Shown one piece after another: positions 17,867 to 27,678 of a stretch of DNA of 64,000 bases. The notes below the pieces were generated by a model. The model was not told where the DNA came from. It saw only the letters and a program-made list of their open reading frames with translations, and made no database searches. The DNA lies in contig JAPPHB010000083.1 of the NCBI GenBank assembly GCA_028821195.1, positions 86,729 to 150,728 on the forward strand, in the 5' to 3' direction. The first letter of the stretch is position 1; every line of letters starts with the position of its first letter. The translations under genes and the position numbers were made by a program. The DNA is from Gammaproteobacteria bacterium. GTDB lineage: Bacteria; Gemmatimonadota; Gemmatimonadetes; Longimicrobiales; Gaopeijiaceae.

Positions 17867-18681
17867 GCGGGGCTCGGGACTCATGGGTCGAGACGATCGC
17901 AGGGCTGCTCGGCGACGGCCCCCTGCACCCGAACGAACTCGCGCGGCGGGCGAACCGGCTGTGCGCGTTCGGCCAGGAGTCGCCCGCGCTGATCGCGTCG
18001 CTGCTGGGGCCCGATCCCAGGTTTCGCCTGGATCCGGAAGGCCGCTGGCAGTTGACCCCGGGCCTGGCCGGGGTCCGTTCCTCGCTCGGCTTTCTGGACT
18101 ACGCCGTGGTGGATGTGGAGACGACCGGAGGGGCCTACGAGGAGGGCCACCGCATCATCGAGCTGGCCATCGTTGAACTGCGCGAAGGCGTTGTGACCCG
18201 GGAGTTCCAGAGTCTGGTCAACCCGCAGCGAGGCATCGGCGCGTCGGTAACCCGCCTGACCGGCATCAGCGCAACCAGGGTGGCTGCGGCGCCCCGGTTC
18301 CGCGACATCGCCGACGAGATCCGGAGCCGGCTCGAGCACCGCGTGTTCGCAGCCCACAACGCCGACCACGACTGGGCCTTTGTCGGTGGGCAGTTGCGCG
18401 AGGCGCTCGGGGACGCTCCGCGCGTGCAGCGGCTATGCACCGAGCAACTGTCGCGCCGGCTGCTGGCATCCCAGCGGCGCCATCATCTCGACGCCCTGTG
18501 CGGCCGTTTCGGCATCGAGGTGCACGGTCGTCACCGCGCCCTGGGCGACGCGCGCGCCGCGGCCGGGATCCTGAAGCATCTCCTGGAGGAAACGGAGCGG
18601 AAAGGGGTCCGCGACCTTCGGGCGCTTCGCGAGTTCCTCGTCGGGCCGGAAGGGCGTGACCCGGTCGACGGATTGACCTAG
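17863..18681 (+). CDS. DEDDh 3'-5' exonuclease with N-terminal winged-helix-like region
   Basis: The C-terminal two thirds are a DnaQ-type exonuclease. D84 and E86 are in VDVETTGG, an AHNADHDWAF segment carries the third acidic residue, and HRALGDARAA carries the DEDDh histidine and last aspartate. Residues 1-70 precede the nuclease and look like a small winged helix (LHPNELARRANRL, then LGPDPRFRLDPEGRWQLTP), a pattern like that of HARE/HTH-type domains. The protein could be a proofreading-like subunit or a stand-alone repair exonuclease. No polymerase gene is adjacent. The exonuclease call is strong; the N-terminal domain call is an inference. Confidence 0.85.
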   Translation: MSGARDSWVETIAGLLGDGPLHPNELARRANRLCAFGQESPALIASLLGPDPRFRLDPEGRWQLTPGLAGVRSSLGFLDYAVVDVETTGGAYEEGHRIIELAIVELREGVVTREFQSLVNPQRGIGASVTRLTGISATRVAAAPRFRDIADEIRSRLEHRVFAAHNADHDWAFVGGQLREALGDAPRVQRLCTEQLSRRLLASQRRHHLDALCGRFGIEVHGRHRALGDARAAAGILKHLLEETERKGVRDLRALREFLVGPEGRDPVDGLT

Positions 18682-18783
18682 ATTTATGGGCTGCCTTCGC
18701 AGTTCCGTGATACACCGGCCTTGTTGCCGGCCAGCGACTCTTCGCGGAATCGGCCTCTCCGTCCGAGCCCGCATGGGACCTAC

Positions 18784-19995
18784 ATGAACGACGAATCCCG
18801 CATCCCCGTCATCCTTGGATCCGCCCGCACCCCCATAGGCCGTTTTCTGGGCGGTCTCTCCCCGCTGCCCGGACCCGCGCTCGGAGCCGTCGCCGTGCGC
18901 GCGGCGGTGGAACGCTCCGGCGTCGATCCTTCCGCCGTCGACGAGGTGGTCATGGGCAACGTGGTTTCGGCCGGAGAAGGGCAGGCGCCCGCCCGCCAGG
19001 CCGCGGTGAACGCCGGCCTGCCCGCGACCATCCCCTCCGTCACCGTGAACAAGGTGTGCGGCTCCGGACTGAAGGCGGTGATGCTGGCGGCCCAGGCGAT
19101 CCGGGCGGGAGACGCGCGCGCCGTCGTGGCGGGCGGCTTCGAGTCGATGTCCAACGTGCCCTACTATCTGCGCGGGCACCGCGGGGGCGTGAAGTTCGGA
19201 GATCAGGAGGTCAGCGACGGCCTCATTCACGACGGTCTCTGGTGTTCCTTCGAGGGCCGCCACATGGGCGGTCATGCGGAGTACACGGCGACGCGGGCGG
19301 GCATCACGCGGGAGAGGGCCGACGAGTTCGCGCTGGGGTCGCACCGCAAGGCGGTGGACGCCATCGACGGAGGACGGTTTCGGCGCGAGATCGTGCCGGT
19401 GGAGGTGCCGGCCCGCCGGGGCGCGTCCGTGGTCGATACCGACGAGGGACCCCGGCGCGCCACTTCACTGGAGGCGCTTGCCAGGCTGCGTCCCGCCTTC
19501 GCCCGCGACGCTCCGGACGAGGTGGACGAGCTGGTGGTCACCGCCGGAAACGCGCCGGGGTTGAACGACGGCGGTGCCGCCCTGGTGGTCGCATCCATGG
19601 AATTCGCCCGGGCGCACGGCCTGCCGGTGGCCGCCCGCGTCACCGCCTACGCTGCGGCGGGCACGGAACCGCGCGACCTCTTCTTCGCGCCCATCTTCGC
19701 CGTGCGCAAGGTGATGGAAGCGGAGGGCAAGGCGGCGGACGACTACGATCTCTTGGAAATCAACGAGGCCTTTGCGGTTCAGGCGCTCGCGGACATCGAC
19801 GCCCTGGGCCTGAACGCGGACCGGGTAAACGTGAACGGCGGCGCCGTCGCGCTGGGCCACCCCATCGGCGCTTCGGGCGCCCGCATCCTGGTCACGCTCG
19901 TGCATGCGATGGAGGACCGGGATGCCGCGACAGGTCTGGCCACCCTCTGCCTCGGGGGCGGCAACGCCGTCGCGCTCGCGGTGGAGCGTGCGTGA
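18784..19995 (+). CDS. Acetyl-CoA acetyltransferase (thiolase)
   Basis: This is a thiolase of 403 residues that condenses or cleaves acyl-CoA at the beta carbon. The nucleophile is C92 in [11 protein letters not shown]. The [16 protein letters not shown] histidine motif and the final [10 protein letters not shown] cysteine motif are intact. I took the ATG at 18784 because it begins the family alignment ([14 protein letters not shown]); the frame is open 63 bp further upstream. It heads a run of acyl-CoA genes (3-hydroxyacyl-CoA and acyl-CoA dehydrogenases) that supports a degradative role, although a biosynthetic acetoacetyl-CoA role is also possible. Confidence 0.92.
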   Translation: MNDESRIPVILGSARTPIGRFLGGLSPLPGPALGAVAVRAAVERSGVDPSAVDEVVMGNVVSAGEGQAPARQAAVNAGLPATIPSVTVNKVCGSGLKAVMLAAQAIRAGDARAVVAGGFESMSNVPYYLRGHRGGVKFGDQEVSDGLIHDGLWCSFEGRHMGGHAEYTATRAGITRERADEFALGSHRKAVDAIDGGRFRREIVPVEVPARRGASVVDTDEGPRRATSLEALARLRPAFARDAPDEVDELVVTAGNAPGLNDGGAALVVASMEFARAHGLPVAARVTAYAAAGTEPRDLFFAPIFAVRKVMEAEGKAADDYDLLEINEAFAVQALADIDALGLNADRVNVNGGAVALGHPIGASGARILVTLVHAMEDRDAATGLATLCLGGGNAVALAVERA

Positions 19996-20105
19996 CCGCG
20001 CGAGCACCGGGTGCGGGGGGTCTGCCCGCCCATCCTCCGACCCGCGGGGATCCCGGGAGGCGGCACGAAACCTGCTGACATAGCACAAACACGGGGAGGG
20101 TCAGG

Positions 20106-20693
20106 ATGCGGACTGTAGAGTTGAGCCAGGGACAGGGAATTCTGGTACGCATGGCGTCGCTCGCCAGCGGTCGGCGGACGCTGACCGCGGGGCTCTTCGT
20201 CCTGCTCACCACCGCGGGCGCCTACGTGGCGGTGCCGGTGCCCTGGACGCCGGTCCCGATGACGCTGCAGCCGCTCTTTGTGCTCCTGTCCGGTCTCGTG
20301 CTGGGGCCATCGGCGGGAGCCGCCAGCATGGCCGCCTACGTGCTGCTCGGGGTGGGCGGTGCACCGGTGTTCGCCGCGATCCCGGCCGGGCCGGCGGCCC
20401 TCGTCGGCCCCACGGGCGGCTTCATCCTCGCCTTTCCCCTGGCCTCCGGCCTCTGCGGTTGGCTGGCAGCTCCGCGGGACGCGGGCGCCCCGCGCATCCT
20501 GTTGGCGCTGGTGGCGGGACTTCTGGTCATCTACCTGGCGGGCGCGACCCAGTTGGCCCTGCTTACCGGCGCTGCTCCCACGGCGGTATTCCGCAACGCC
20601 GTGCTGCCCTTCGCGCTCGGCGACTCGATCGAACTGCTGCTGGCCATGGCGATCGCACTCCGGCTGAGGTCCCGGGCTCGCGACGATCGCTGA
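20106..20693 (+). CDS. bioY: Biotin transporter substrate-binding subunit BioY
   Basis: BioY is the membrane S component of an ECF-type biotin uptake system. The 195 residues form about six hydrophobic helices, with the family signatures [21 protein letters not shown] and [22 protein letters not shown] ribosome site lies just before the ATG at 20106; an internal ATG at 20151 is a less supported alternative. No bioM/bioN (ATPase and T component) is adjacent, so it either works alone, as some BioY proteins do, or uses shared ECF modules. Its place among acyl-CoA genes may reflect the biotin need of carboxylases. Confidence 0.9.
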   Translation: MRTVELSQGQGILVRMASLASGRRTLTAGLFVLLTTAGAYVAVPVPWTPVPMTLQPLFVLLSGLVLGPSAGAASMAAYVLLGVGGAPVFAAIPAGPAALVGPTGGFILAFPLASGLCGWLAAPRDAGAPRILLALVAGLLVIYLAGATQLALLTGAAPTAVFRNAVLPFALGDSIELLLAMAIALRLRSRARDDR

Positions 20694-20709
20694 CTCCCGG
20701 AGCATCCTG

Positions 20710-21576
20710 ATGGCGGAAACGAAGCCCATGCGACGCATTGCCGTGATCGGGTCCGGGACGATGGGAAACGGCATCGCCCACGTCGCAGCTCTTTCCGGGC
20801 TCGAAGTGGTCGTCTACGACATCGCGGAGGAAGCGCTCGCGCGGGGCACGGCGAACATCGCGCGCAACATGGACCGCCAACTCCGGTCGGGTCGACTTGA
20901 GGCGGACGAGAAGACCGCCGCGCTTGCCCGCATCCAGGCGACCGACGACCTCGCCCGGGCCGTTTCCGACGCGGAACTTGCCGTTGAGGCGGCTCCCGAG
21001 GACGCCTCGCTCAAGTACCGCCTCTTCGCCGAGCTGGACCGGCTCGCCCCGCCCGGCGCGATCCTGGCATCCAACACGTCATCGATCTCCATCACGACGA
21101 TGGGCGCCCGCACGGCCCGCCCCGACCGCGTCATCGGCATGCACTTCATGAACCCCGTGCCGGTCATGCGCCTTGTGGAGGTGGTGCGCGGACTCCGGAC
21201 CAGCGGCGAGACCGTGCGGGCGGTGGTGGAACTGGCGACCCGCCTGGGCAAGACCCCGGTGGAGGTGAACGACTTCCCGGGCTTCGTCTCCAATCGCATC
21301 CTCATGCCGATGATCAACGAGGCGATCTTCGCCCTCACGGAGGGCGTCGCCGAGGCGGAGGCGATCGACGCGGTCATGCGAATGGGGATGAATCATCCCA
21401 TGGGACCGCTTGCGCTGGCCGATCTGATCGGGCTCGACACCTGTCTCGGCATCCTGGAAGTACTGCACCGGGAGCTGGGCGACGACCGCTACCGTCCCGC
21501 CCCGCTGCTTCGCAAGTACGTGGCAGCCGGCTGGCTGGGGCGCAAGAGCGGGCGTGGATTCCATTCCCATGAGTAG
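20710..21576 (+). CDS. 3-hydroxyacyl-CoA (3-hydroxybutyryl-CoA) dehydrogenase
   Basis: This enzyme interconverts 3-hydroxyacyl-CoA and 3-ketoacyl-CoA with NAD(P). The Rossmann motif [14 protein letters not shown] begins near residue 14. [17 protein letters not shown] (catalytic histidine) and [18 protein letters not shown] follow, and the C-terminal dimer domain has [16 protein letters not shown]. The 288 residues match stand-alone 3-hydroxybutyryl-CoA dehydrogenases. It lies 16 bp after bioY. Together with the thiolase and acyl-CoA dehydrogenase it supplies most beta-oxidation steps; no enoyl-CoA hydratase is present here. Confidence 0.93.
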   Translation: MAETKPMRRIAVIGSGTMGNGIAHVAALSGLEVVVYDIAEEALARGTANIARNMDRQLRSGRLEADEKTAALARIQATDDLARAVSDAELAVEAAPEDASLKYRLFAELDRLAPPGAILASNTSSISITTMGARTARPDRVIGMHFMNPVPVMRLVEVVRGLRTSGETVRAVVELATRLGKTPVEVNDFPGFVSNRILMPMINEAIFALTEGVAEAEAIDAVMRMGMNHPMGPLALADLIGLDTCLGILEVLHRELGDDRYRPAPLLRKYVAAGWLGRKSGRGFHSHE

Positions 21577-21672
21577 CGCTGTCGCCCCGGGAAGGCCGGC
21601 CGGCGGCGGTGCTTCGGCCAGTTCCGCGTGTGGGGACGGGCTGCGGGACGCCTCCGCCACGCACGGTGCTCC

Positions 21673-22857
21673 ATGACCCCGGAGGAGCGATCCATCCGGG
21701 AGATGACCCGGGAGTTCGCGGACGGCGAGATTCGTCCGCGCTCGGCGGGCTGGGACGAGCACCGCCGCCTGGACGAGGATGTCCTCGGGATGCTCGCCGA
21801 GTTCGGCTTCCTGGGGATGGGCATTCCGGAGGCGTTCGGCGGCCTCGGGCTCGACCTGTCCACCTGCCTGGCGGCGACGGAGGAACTCGCCCGTGCCGAT
21901 GGGAGCCTGGCGCTGTCCGTGTCGCTGCAGAACGGACCGGTCGCGAGCCTCCTGCTCGCGCACGCGTCGGAGGACCTGCAACACGAGCTTCTTCCCGGCA
22001 TCGCGTCCGGGGAGCGCCTGGTCGCGTTGGCCCTGGGGGACCTCGGGGCGGCGGGCGCCGAGGCCGCCGGCGATGCCACCGCCACCCCGGCCGGCGACGG
22101 CTGGCGGCTCGACGGCCGCAAGCACTGGGTGGTGGACGGCAACAGAGCCGGAGCGGCCATGGTCTTCGCTCGCCCGGGCGCGCAAGGCGGAACGGGCGGC
22201 GCCGGCGTGTTCCTGGTGGACACCTCCGCACCCGGATATCGAGTTGTACGCCGCCGCGAGACCCTTGGCCTGTGCGCGGCCGAGATCGTCGACGTCGAGC
22301 TCGACGGCTTGGCGGTGTCCGCGCACCGGGTGATCGGGAGCCCGCGGCTCGGAGACGAGTATGCGGCTCAGGCGCTGCCCCTGTCCCGCCTGGGCGGCGC
22401 GGCGGTCGCCCTGGGCATCGCGCAGGCCGCATTCGAGCACGCCGCCCGCTACTCGCGCGAGCGCGAGCAGTTCGGGCGCGCGCTCACGGCGTTCGGAGCC
22501 ATCCGGCACAAGCTCGCCGGAATGGCGACCCGTATTGCGGCGGCGCGCGCCCTCGTGCGGGAGACCGCCGTCGCCCTCGAGGCACCGGGCGCGGAGGGAG
22601 GTGTCGGCCTGGCCTCCTGGACGGACCGGCCCGGCCTGACGGCGACCCCGGACATGGCGAGATGGGCGGCGAGCCACGCGGCCGTGTCGGTTGCCCGGGA
22701 AGCGGTTCAGATCTTCGGCGGGTATGGCTACATGCGCGACTATCCCGTCGAGAAGCTGATGCGCGACGCCAGCGGCACGGGCATCTGCGAGGCCACCGGC
22801 GAAGTACTGCGCATCATCGCGGCGCGCGGGTTCCAGGCCACGGTCGCCACGGGGTGA
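21673..22857 (+). CDS. Acyl-CoA dehydrogenase family protein
   Basis: This flavoenzyme introduces the alpha-beta double bond into acyl-CoA esters. The 394 residues carry the FAD/substrate segments YSREREQFGRALTAFGAIRH and QIFGGYGYMRDYPVEKLMRDA. The catalytic-base region reads ICEATGEVLR, in place of the common IYEGTSEI, keeping the glutamate. A Gly/Ala-rich insertion at about 300-325 (after RALVRETAVALEAPG) is longer than usual. The ATG at 21673 fits the family; the frame is open 45 bp upstream. Given the neighbouring leucine-type dehydrogenase, a branched- or short-chain acyl-CoA is a likely substrate. Confidence 0.9.
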   Translation: MTPEERSIREMTREFADGEIRPRSAGWDEHRRLDEDVLGMLAEFGFLGMGIPEAFGGLGLDLSTCLAATEELARADGSLALSVSLQNGPVASLLLAHASEDLQHELLPGIASGERLVALALGDLGAAGAEAAGDATATPAGDGWRLDGRKHWVVDGNRAGAAMVFARPGAQGGTGGAGVFLVDTSAPGYRVVRRRETLGLCAAEIVDVELDGLAVSAHRVIGSPRLGDEYAAQALPLSRLGGAAVALGIAQAAFEHAARYSREREQFGRALTAFGAIRHKLAGMATRIAAARALVRETAVALEAPGAEGGVGLASWTDRPGLTATPDMARWAASHAAVSVAREAVQIFGGYGYMRDYPVEKLMRDASGTGICEATGEVLRIIAARGFQATVATG

Positions 22858-22915
22858 CCGGCGCCGGCGACGGAATGGCGCGGGGTGGTGCGGAAGACAA
22901 AAAAGGGAATTGAGC

Positions 22916-24007
22916 ATGCAGATATTCGAGGAGATGGCGGCCTTCCGCCACGATCAACTGGCATTCTGGTCGGAGCCCGCGGCGGGCTATCGAGGCATCA
23001 TCGCCATCCACGACACGACGCTGGGTCCGGCTCTGGGCGGTACCCGCCTGTGGAGGTACGCCAGTGAGGCGGACGCCCTGACCGACGCCCTTCGCCTCGC
23101 GCGCGGCATGACCTACAAGGCGGCCATCGCGGGCCTGAAACTCGGCGGGGGCAAGTCCGTCATCCTGGCGGATGAACGCCCTCGCGATCGGGAGCGGCTG
23201 TTCCGGGCCCACGGCCGCGCCGTGGAGTCTCTGGGCGGGCGCTACATCACCGCGGAGGACGTCGGCACCTCCGTGGACGACATGGAGTTCGTGCGCGCGG
23301 AAACCCGATGGGTGGCCGGGGTGCGCGGAGGTTCCGGGGATCCCTCTCCCGCCACGGCCCACGGTGTCTACCAGGGCATCAGGGCGTGCGCGCAGGAGCG
23401 CTACGGCGATTCCTGCCTGGAGGGCAGGCACGTTACCGTCCAGGGCGTGGGACACGTCGGGTATCAACTGTGCGCCGAACTCGCGGCCGAAGGCGCCAGG
23501 CTCACGATCGCCGACATCAACACCGGCAGCGTTGAGCGCGCGGTGCACGAGTTCGGCGCCACCGCCGTCGCTCCGGAGGCAATTTACGACGTCCCGGCGG
23601 ACATCTTCGCCCCATGTGCACTGGGCGGGGTGATCAACGACCGGACGGTCGCACGCCTGCGCGTGGACATCGTCGCGGGCTCGGCCAATAATCAGTTGGC
23701 CGAGCCGAGGCATGGCAACGCCCTTCAGAAAAGGGGCATCCTGTTCGCTCCCGACTACGTGATCAACGCCGGAGGACTCATCAACGTGTACGGCGAGCTG
23801 CACGGCTGGTCTGTTGAGCGCACCAGAAGGAAAGCCGCCGGGATCTACGACGTCGTGCTGAACGTCTTCCAGCGGGCCCGCGAGGATGGCATCACGGCCG
23901 CCGAAGCCGCGAACCGCGTCGCCCTGCAGATACTGACGGATGCCCGCCGCCCCGGCAGCGCCGAGCACGGCTCATGTGCCCGGCGGGCGGTTTCCATGAG
24001 CACCTGA
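22916..24007 (+). CDS. Leucine/phenylalanine/valine-type amino acid dehydrogenase
   Basis: This is a member of the Glu/Leu/Phe/Val dehydrogenase family that oxidatively deaminates an amino acid with NAD. The motifs [13 protein letters not shown] and [19 protein letters not shown] carry the substrate and catalytic lysines. The NAD-binding domain has [11 protein letters not shown], and [10 protein letters not shown] follows. At 363 residues it is in the leucine dehydrogenase size class, shorter than glutamate dehydrogenase. The ATG at 22916 follows an AAAGGG; a TTG two codons earlier is possible. With the acyl-CoA dehydrogenase upstream it points to branched-chain amino acid breakdown. Substrate choice among Leu, Val, Ile and Phe cannot be read from the sequence. 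Confidence 0.89.
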   Translation: MQIFEEMAAFRHDQLAFWSEPAAGYRGIIAIHDTTLGPALGGTRLWRYASEADALTDALRLARGMTYKAAIAGLKLGGGKSVILADERPRDRERLFRAHGRAVESLGGRYITAEDVGTSVDDMEFVRAETRWVAGVRGGSGDPSPATAHGVYQGIRACAQERYGDSCLEGRHVTVQGVGHVGYQLCAELAAEGARLTIADINTGSVERAVHEFGATAVAPEAIYDVPADIFAPCALGGVINDRTVARLRVDIVAGSANNQLAEPRHGNALQKRGILFAPDYVINAGGLINVYGELHGWSVERTRRKAAGIYDVVLNVFQRAREDGITAAEAANRVALQILTDARRPGSAEHGSCARRAVSMST

Positions 24008-24020
24008 CCCGAGCGAGACA

Positions 24021-25280
24021 TTGTCCACCGATCACCTGCGTCGTTTCGACCCCGAGATACATCAGGCCGTCCATGCCGAAGAGGCGCGTCAGCGCGATCA
24101 GCTGGAGATGATCGCCAGCGAGAACTTCGCGTCGCGGGCGGTCCTGGAGGCGACGGGTTCGGCGCTCACCAACAAGTACGCGGAAGGACTCCCGGGACGT
24201 CGCTACTATGGCGGCTGCGAGCACGTCGACGTGGTCGAGGGCCTGGCCCGGGCACGCGCCTGCACGCTCTTCGGAGCCGACCATGCGAACGTGCAGCCTC
24301 ATTCCGGGGCACAGGCCAACCTGGCGGCCTTTCTCGCCTTCCTCCAACCCGGAGACCGTTTTCTGGGCATGCAGCTCAGCCACGGCGGCCATCTCACGCA
24401 CGGATCCCCGGTCAACGTGAGCGGAAAGTGGTTCCGGGTATCGTCCTACGGCGTGCGCGAGTCGGATGGCCTCATCGACTATGACATCGTGCGCGAGCAG
24501 GCGCGCTCCGAATGCCCCCGCCTGATCGTCGCGGGCGCCAGCGCCTACCCGCGCACGCTCGATTTCGCCGCGTTCGGGGAAATCGCGCGCGAAGTGGACG
24601 CGCTCCTGATGGTCGACATGGCCCACATCGCGGGGCTCGTCGCCACCGGCGTGCATCCCAGTCCGATTCCCTACGCTCACGTGGTGACCACGACCACGCA
24701 CAAGACGCTGCGAGGACCCCGCGGCGGTCTCATTCTGACGCCCGCCGAACACGCGCGCGCCATCGACCGGGCAGTGTTTCCGGGCTCCCAGGGGGGCCCG
24801 ATGATGCACGTGATCGCCGCCAAGGCAGTCGCGTTCCGGGAGGCGCTGGCGCCGGAATTCTCGCTCTATACGCGGCAGGTGGTGGCAAACGCGCGAGCCC
24901 TGGGGGACGAGCTCATGGAACACGGGTTCCGCCTGGTGAGCGGCGGCACCGACACCCACCTGATCCTGGTCGACTTCGGACAGGACGGCCTCTCGGGAGC
25001 GCAGGCCGAGGCGGCGCTTGCGCGCGTGGGCATCACCGTCAACAAGAACACGGTCCCCGGGGAGTACCGCTCGCCGCTGGTTACGTCCGGGATTCGGCTC
25101 GGGACGTCCGCGCTCACCAGCCGCGGCATGGGGATCGACGAGATGCGCCTCATTGCCGGCTGGATGGCGCGGGTTCTGCTTCGCCCTGAGGACGACGAGG
25201 TGCTTGGGGAAGTGCGTGGGCGAGTGCGCGAAATGAGCGCGTCCTTCCCGCTCCGGAAGGAGACCGTTCCGGTCGGCTGA
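24021..25280 (+). CDS. glyA: Serine hydroxymethyltransferase GlyA
   Basis: GlyA interconverts serine and glycine with tetrahydrofolate and PLP. The 419 residues contain the N-terminal [16 protein letters not shown] and [17 protein letters not shown] motifs and the PLP lysine in [15 protein letters not shown]. Further on are [26 protein letters not shown] C-terminal residues. The only in-frame start that gives the normal N-terminus is the TTG at 24021, preceded by a weak GAGCGAG. It follows the amino acid dehydrogenase by 13 bp. The function is certain. Confidence 0.95.
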   Translation: MSTDHLRRFDPEIHQAVHAEEARQRDQLEMIASENFASRAVLEATGSALTNKYAEGLPGRRYYGGCEHVDVVEGLARARACTLFGADHANVQPHSGAQANLAAFLAFLQPGDRFLGMQLSHGGHLTHGSPVNVSGKWFRVSSYGVRESDGLIDYDIVREQARSECPRLIVAGASAYPRTLDFAAFGEIAREVDALLMVDMAHIAGLVATGVHPSPIPYAHVVTTTTHKTLRGPRGGLILTPAEHARAIDRAVFPGSQGGPMMHVIAAKAVAFREALAPEFSLYTRQVVANARALGDELMEHGFRLVSGGTDTHLILVDFGQDGLSGAQAEAALARVGITVNKNTVPGEYRSPLVTSGIRLGTSALTSRGMGIDEMRLIAGWMARVLLRPEDDEVLGEVRGRVREMSASFPLRKETVPVG

Positions 25281-25393
25281 CTTCGGCCGGCTTTGTGGCA
25301 GGGCCGCAATATCATGTCCTGCAACGGGAAACGTCCTGTTACCCCGAATGGCCGGGGCTGGCGCTCTCCGAGGAATCGCTCCAGATTTCTCCC

Positions 25394-25771
25394 ATGAACG
25401 ACCCGCAGATTGGCGACGATGTCCTGGTACGGCTCGATGGACGCAACCCGCGTTTCCATGTCAAGGCGTACCTGTTTGTACTCTCCGCCCTGCAGTCGGT
25501 CTCGGACTCGCTGGAAAAGCGGCGCCATATCTCAGGCACGGAGCTCGCGCAGGGAGTAAGGCGTCTCGCTCTCGAGCAATATGGCCCGATGGCACGCACG
25601 GTTCTGGAACACTGGGGCGTCCACGCCACGGAAGATCTGGGTGAGATCGTCTTCGATCTGGTCGACTGCGGGATTCTCCTGAAACAGGATGGGGATTCTC
25701 CCGAGGATTTCAGGGGCGTGTACGATTTCGAGGACGCTTTCGAGCACAACTATCCGTGGGGCAGGGCCTAG
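25394..25771 (+). CDS. Minf_1886-family small protein
   Basis: This 125-residue protein resembles a conserved family of unknown function (Minf_1886 type) found in Planctomycetes, Verrucomicrobia and relatives. The recognisable part runs from KAYLFVLSALQSV through LALEQYGPMARTVLEHWGV to GEIVFDLVDCGILLKQ and ends with the acidic DFRGVYDFEDAFE. I chose the ATG at 25394; a GTG at 25295 would add 33 residues with no family look. It is followed by a tiny zinc-ribbon gene. No biochemical function is known to me. Confidence 0.72.
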   Translation: MNDPQIGDDVLVRLDGRNPRFHVKAYLFVLSALQSVSDSLEKRRHISGTELAQGVRRLALEQYGPMARTVLEHWGVHATEDLGEIVFDLVDCGILLKQDGDSPEDFRGVYDFEDAFEHNYPWGRA

Positions 25772-25799
25772 CCCTCGCTCCAGCCTGACGAACTCAACA

Positions 25800-25819
25800 G
25801 GTCTCGTATCTTCGAGACC
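25800..25819 (+). promoter_or_regulatory. Perfect 7-bp stem-loop between two small genes
   Basis: GGTCTCG at 25800-25806 and CGAGACC at 25813-25819 pair perfectly around a six-base loop, 20 bp before the next ATG. There is no T tract, so it is more likely an mRNA structure or a protein-binding palindrome than an intrinsic terminator. Confidence 0.4.
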
Positions 25820-25839
25820 ATCCGAGAGGGGACTGGACA

Positions 25840-26037
25840 ATGTCCGAAGAGCAGAGCTTTCCTTCCTGTCTCAAATGCAATACGGGGCTATTGCTCCCGA
25901 TGTCCGACTACGGACGCGAGGGCGCCCCGATCCGATACAAGGCGTGGGTCTGTTCCAATCCCGACTGTGGCTTCAACATCAGGATCGATAACGGAGAGAT
26001 CACCTTCGGGCGCAACATCACCCAGAGCTACAAGTAG
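25840..26037 (+). CDS. Small zinc-ribbon-like protein
   Basis: This 65-residue protein has two cysteine pairs, C10-x2-C13 and C38-x4-C43, arranged as in a one-domain zinc ribbon, with a beta-rich end (NGEITFGRNITQSYK). A GAGAGGGG precedes the ATG at good distance. It lies between the Minf_1886-type gene and the NAD(P)HX repair gene on the same strand. I do not recognise the family. Nucleic-acid or protein binding is typical of such ribbons but is not shown. Confidence 0.6.
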   Translation: MSEEQSFPSCLKCNTGLLLPMSDYGREGAPIRYKAWVCSNPDCGFNIRIDNGEITFGRNITQSYK

Positions 26038-26055
26038 TCCCTCCTGCACTTCCCG

Positions 26056-27678
26056 ATGGCGCCACGCGTGACCGGCAACCGCGGCGCTTCCTCCAGAGGC
26101 CGTCGCGGCCGTTCGAGGATCCTCTTCGGCGATCCGGATGTCCACGCTCCCACCGGCAGGGAAGCGGCATCCTTCGATCGCTTCGCCATCGACCGACTCG
26201 GGGTTCCCGGCCGGACCCTCATCGAGAACGCGGGACGATCGGCCGCCCTGGTGCTCGAGCGCATCTTTGCGCGCGGGTCGGTGGTCGTCTTCGCAGGGTC
26301 GGGCAACAATGGCGGCGACGGCCTCGCCCTGGCGCGCGCGCTGGCGGGCTGGGGCCGGCCGGTCACGGTTGTCCGGGCGTCGGCGAAAGCCCCGGATGCG
26401 CGCCTTCTGCACAATTGGCCGCTATCTGCTCTGGACGCGGGTGTCGAGGGCGCCCCTGGTGAGATCGCGCGCGCGACCGCGTCGGCCGGCGTGCTTGTGG
26501 ACGCGGTGCTCGGCACGGGGATTTCGGGCGCCCCGCGAACTCCCCAGGCGCGCATACTGGAGGGCATGAACCGGGCCGGCAGGCCGCTTGTGTCTCTCGA
26601 CATTCCTTCCGGGGTGGACGCCGATACCGGGGCCGTCCCCGGGGAAGCCGCCCGGGCCGACGTGACGGTGGCCTTCGGGTGGCCCAAGCTGGGCTCCCTG
26701 CTTCAACCGGGGCGCGCGCATGCCGGTCGGCTGGTGGCGGTGGAGATCGGGTTTCCACCGGTGCCTCCCGCAACGTTCCGGGCGCGCGTGGTGACGCCCG
26801 GGTGGGCGCGGGACGTGCTGCCGGTCCGTCCTGCCGATACGCACAAGCACCAGGTCGGCTCGCTGCTCCTGCTGGCGGGCGCGCCCGGGATGGCGGGCGC
26901 GGCGATCATGGCGGCGCGGGCGGCGCTGAGGGCCGGGGCGGGATTCGTGCGCATCGCGAGCACCGCCGCCAATCGGCCCGTGCTCCAGGGCGCCGTCCCG
27001 GAAGCGGTGTTCGTGGACACGGCCGACCCGGGCGCGCTCGCTCGTGCAGCGGTGGCATCGACTGCGGTCGTGGCGGGTCCTGGGCTGGGGGTCGCTGCGG
27101 AGGCCGCCGGCGCCCTTGCTGCTGTTCTGGAAGCGTCCGGCGATTCCCCGGTGCTGCTTGACGCCGACGCCCTGAACCTGGTGGCGGAGGGGGCGGGCCC
27201 GGCCCTGGGCGACCTGGGGCGCACTCGACCCGTGCTGGTGACGCCGCACCGGGGAGAGATGAGGAGGCTCGTGGCCGCCGCCGACGACCTCCCCGGTCTT
27301 CCGCACGAACTGGCTCTCGACCGGGCGGCGGCGTGGTCGTGCACGGTGTTGCTGAAGGGCAACCCGTCGGTCGTAGCCACCCCCGAAAAGCGGCTCCTGG
27401 TTGGCGGGCTCGGGAGCTCCGATCTGGCCGCGGCCGGGATGGGGGACGTGCTGAGCGGAGTCGCGGGCTCGCTGATGGCGCAGGGGTGCGATCCATCGGT
27501 GGCGGGCGGGCTGGCGCTGCACCTGACCGGGGTCGCGGCCGCGCTCGGGAGCGAGGGTCCGGGGCTGGTGCCGGGCGACGTCATCGCCCGCCTTGCGGCC
27601 GCGGTCCGGCGTCAACCGGATCCGAAGAGCCCCCTCGGCCTGCCCTTCGTCATCTTCGACCAGGAGGCTCCTCGTTGA
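26056..27678 (+). CDS. nnr: Bifunctional NAD(P)HX epimerase / ADP-dependent NAD(P)HX dehydratase
   Basis: This repair enzyme restores hydrated NADH and NADPH. The N-terminal YjeF_N epimerase domain (about 35-245) has AGSGNNGGDGLALARAL, VDAVLGTGISG and LDIPSGVDADTG. The C-terminal ribokinase-like dehydratase (about 260-535) has GAPGMAGAAIMAARAALRAG, DADALNLV, TPHRGEMRRL and GLGSSDLAAAGMGDVLSG. The GSSDLAA segment replaces the commoner GSGDVLA-type wording but keeps the GMGDVLSG core. At 540 residues it is the standard fused form. Its stop overlaps the thiL start. Confidence 0.94.
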   Translation: MAPRVTGNRGASSRGRRGRSRILFGDPDVHAPTGREAASFDRFAIDRLGVPGRTLIENAGRSAALVLERIFARGSVVVFAGSGNNGGDGLALARALAGWGRPVTVVRASAKAPDARLLHNWPLSALDAGVEGAPGEIARATASAGVLVDAVLGTGISGAPRTPQARILEGMNRAGRPLVSLDIPSGVDADTGAVPGEAARADVTVAFGWPKLGSLLQPGRAHAGRLVAVEIGFPPVPPATFRARVVTPGWARDVLPVRPADTHKHQVGSLLLLAGAPGMAGAAIMAARAALRAGAGFVRIASTAANRPVLQGAVPEAVFVDTADPGALARAAVASTAVVAGPGLGVAAEAAGALAAVLEASGDSPVLLDADALNLVAEGAGPALGDLGRTRPVLVTPHRGEMRRLVAAADDLPGLPHELALDRAAAWSCTVLLKGNPSVVATPEKRLLVGGLGSSDLAAAGMGDVLSGVAGSLMAQGCDPSVAGGLALHLTGVAAALGSEGPGLVPGDVIARLAAAVRRQPDPKSPLGLPFVIFDQEAPR

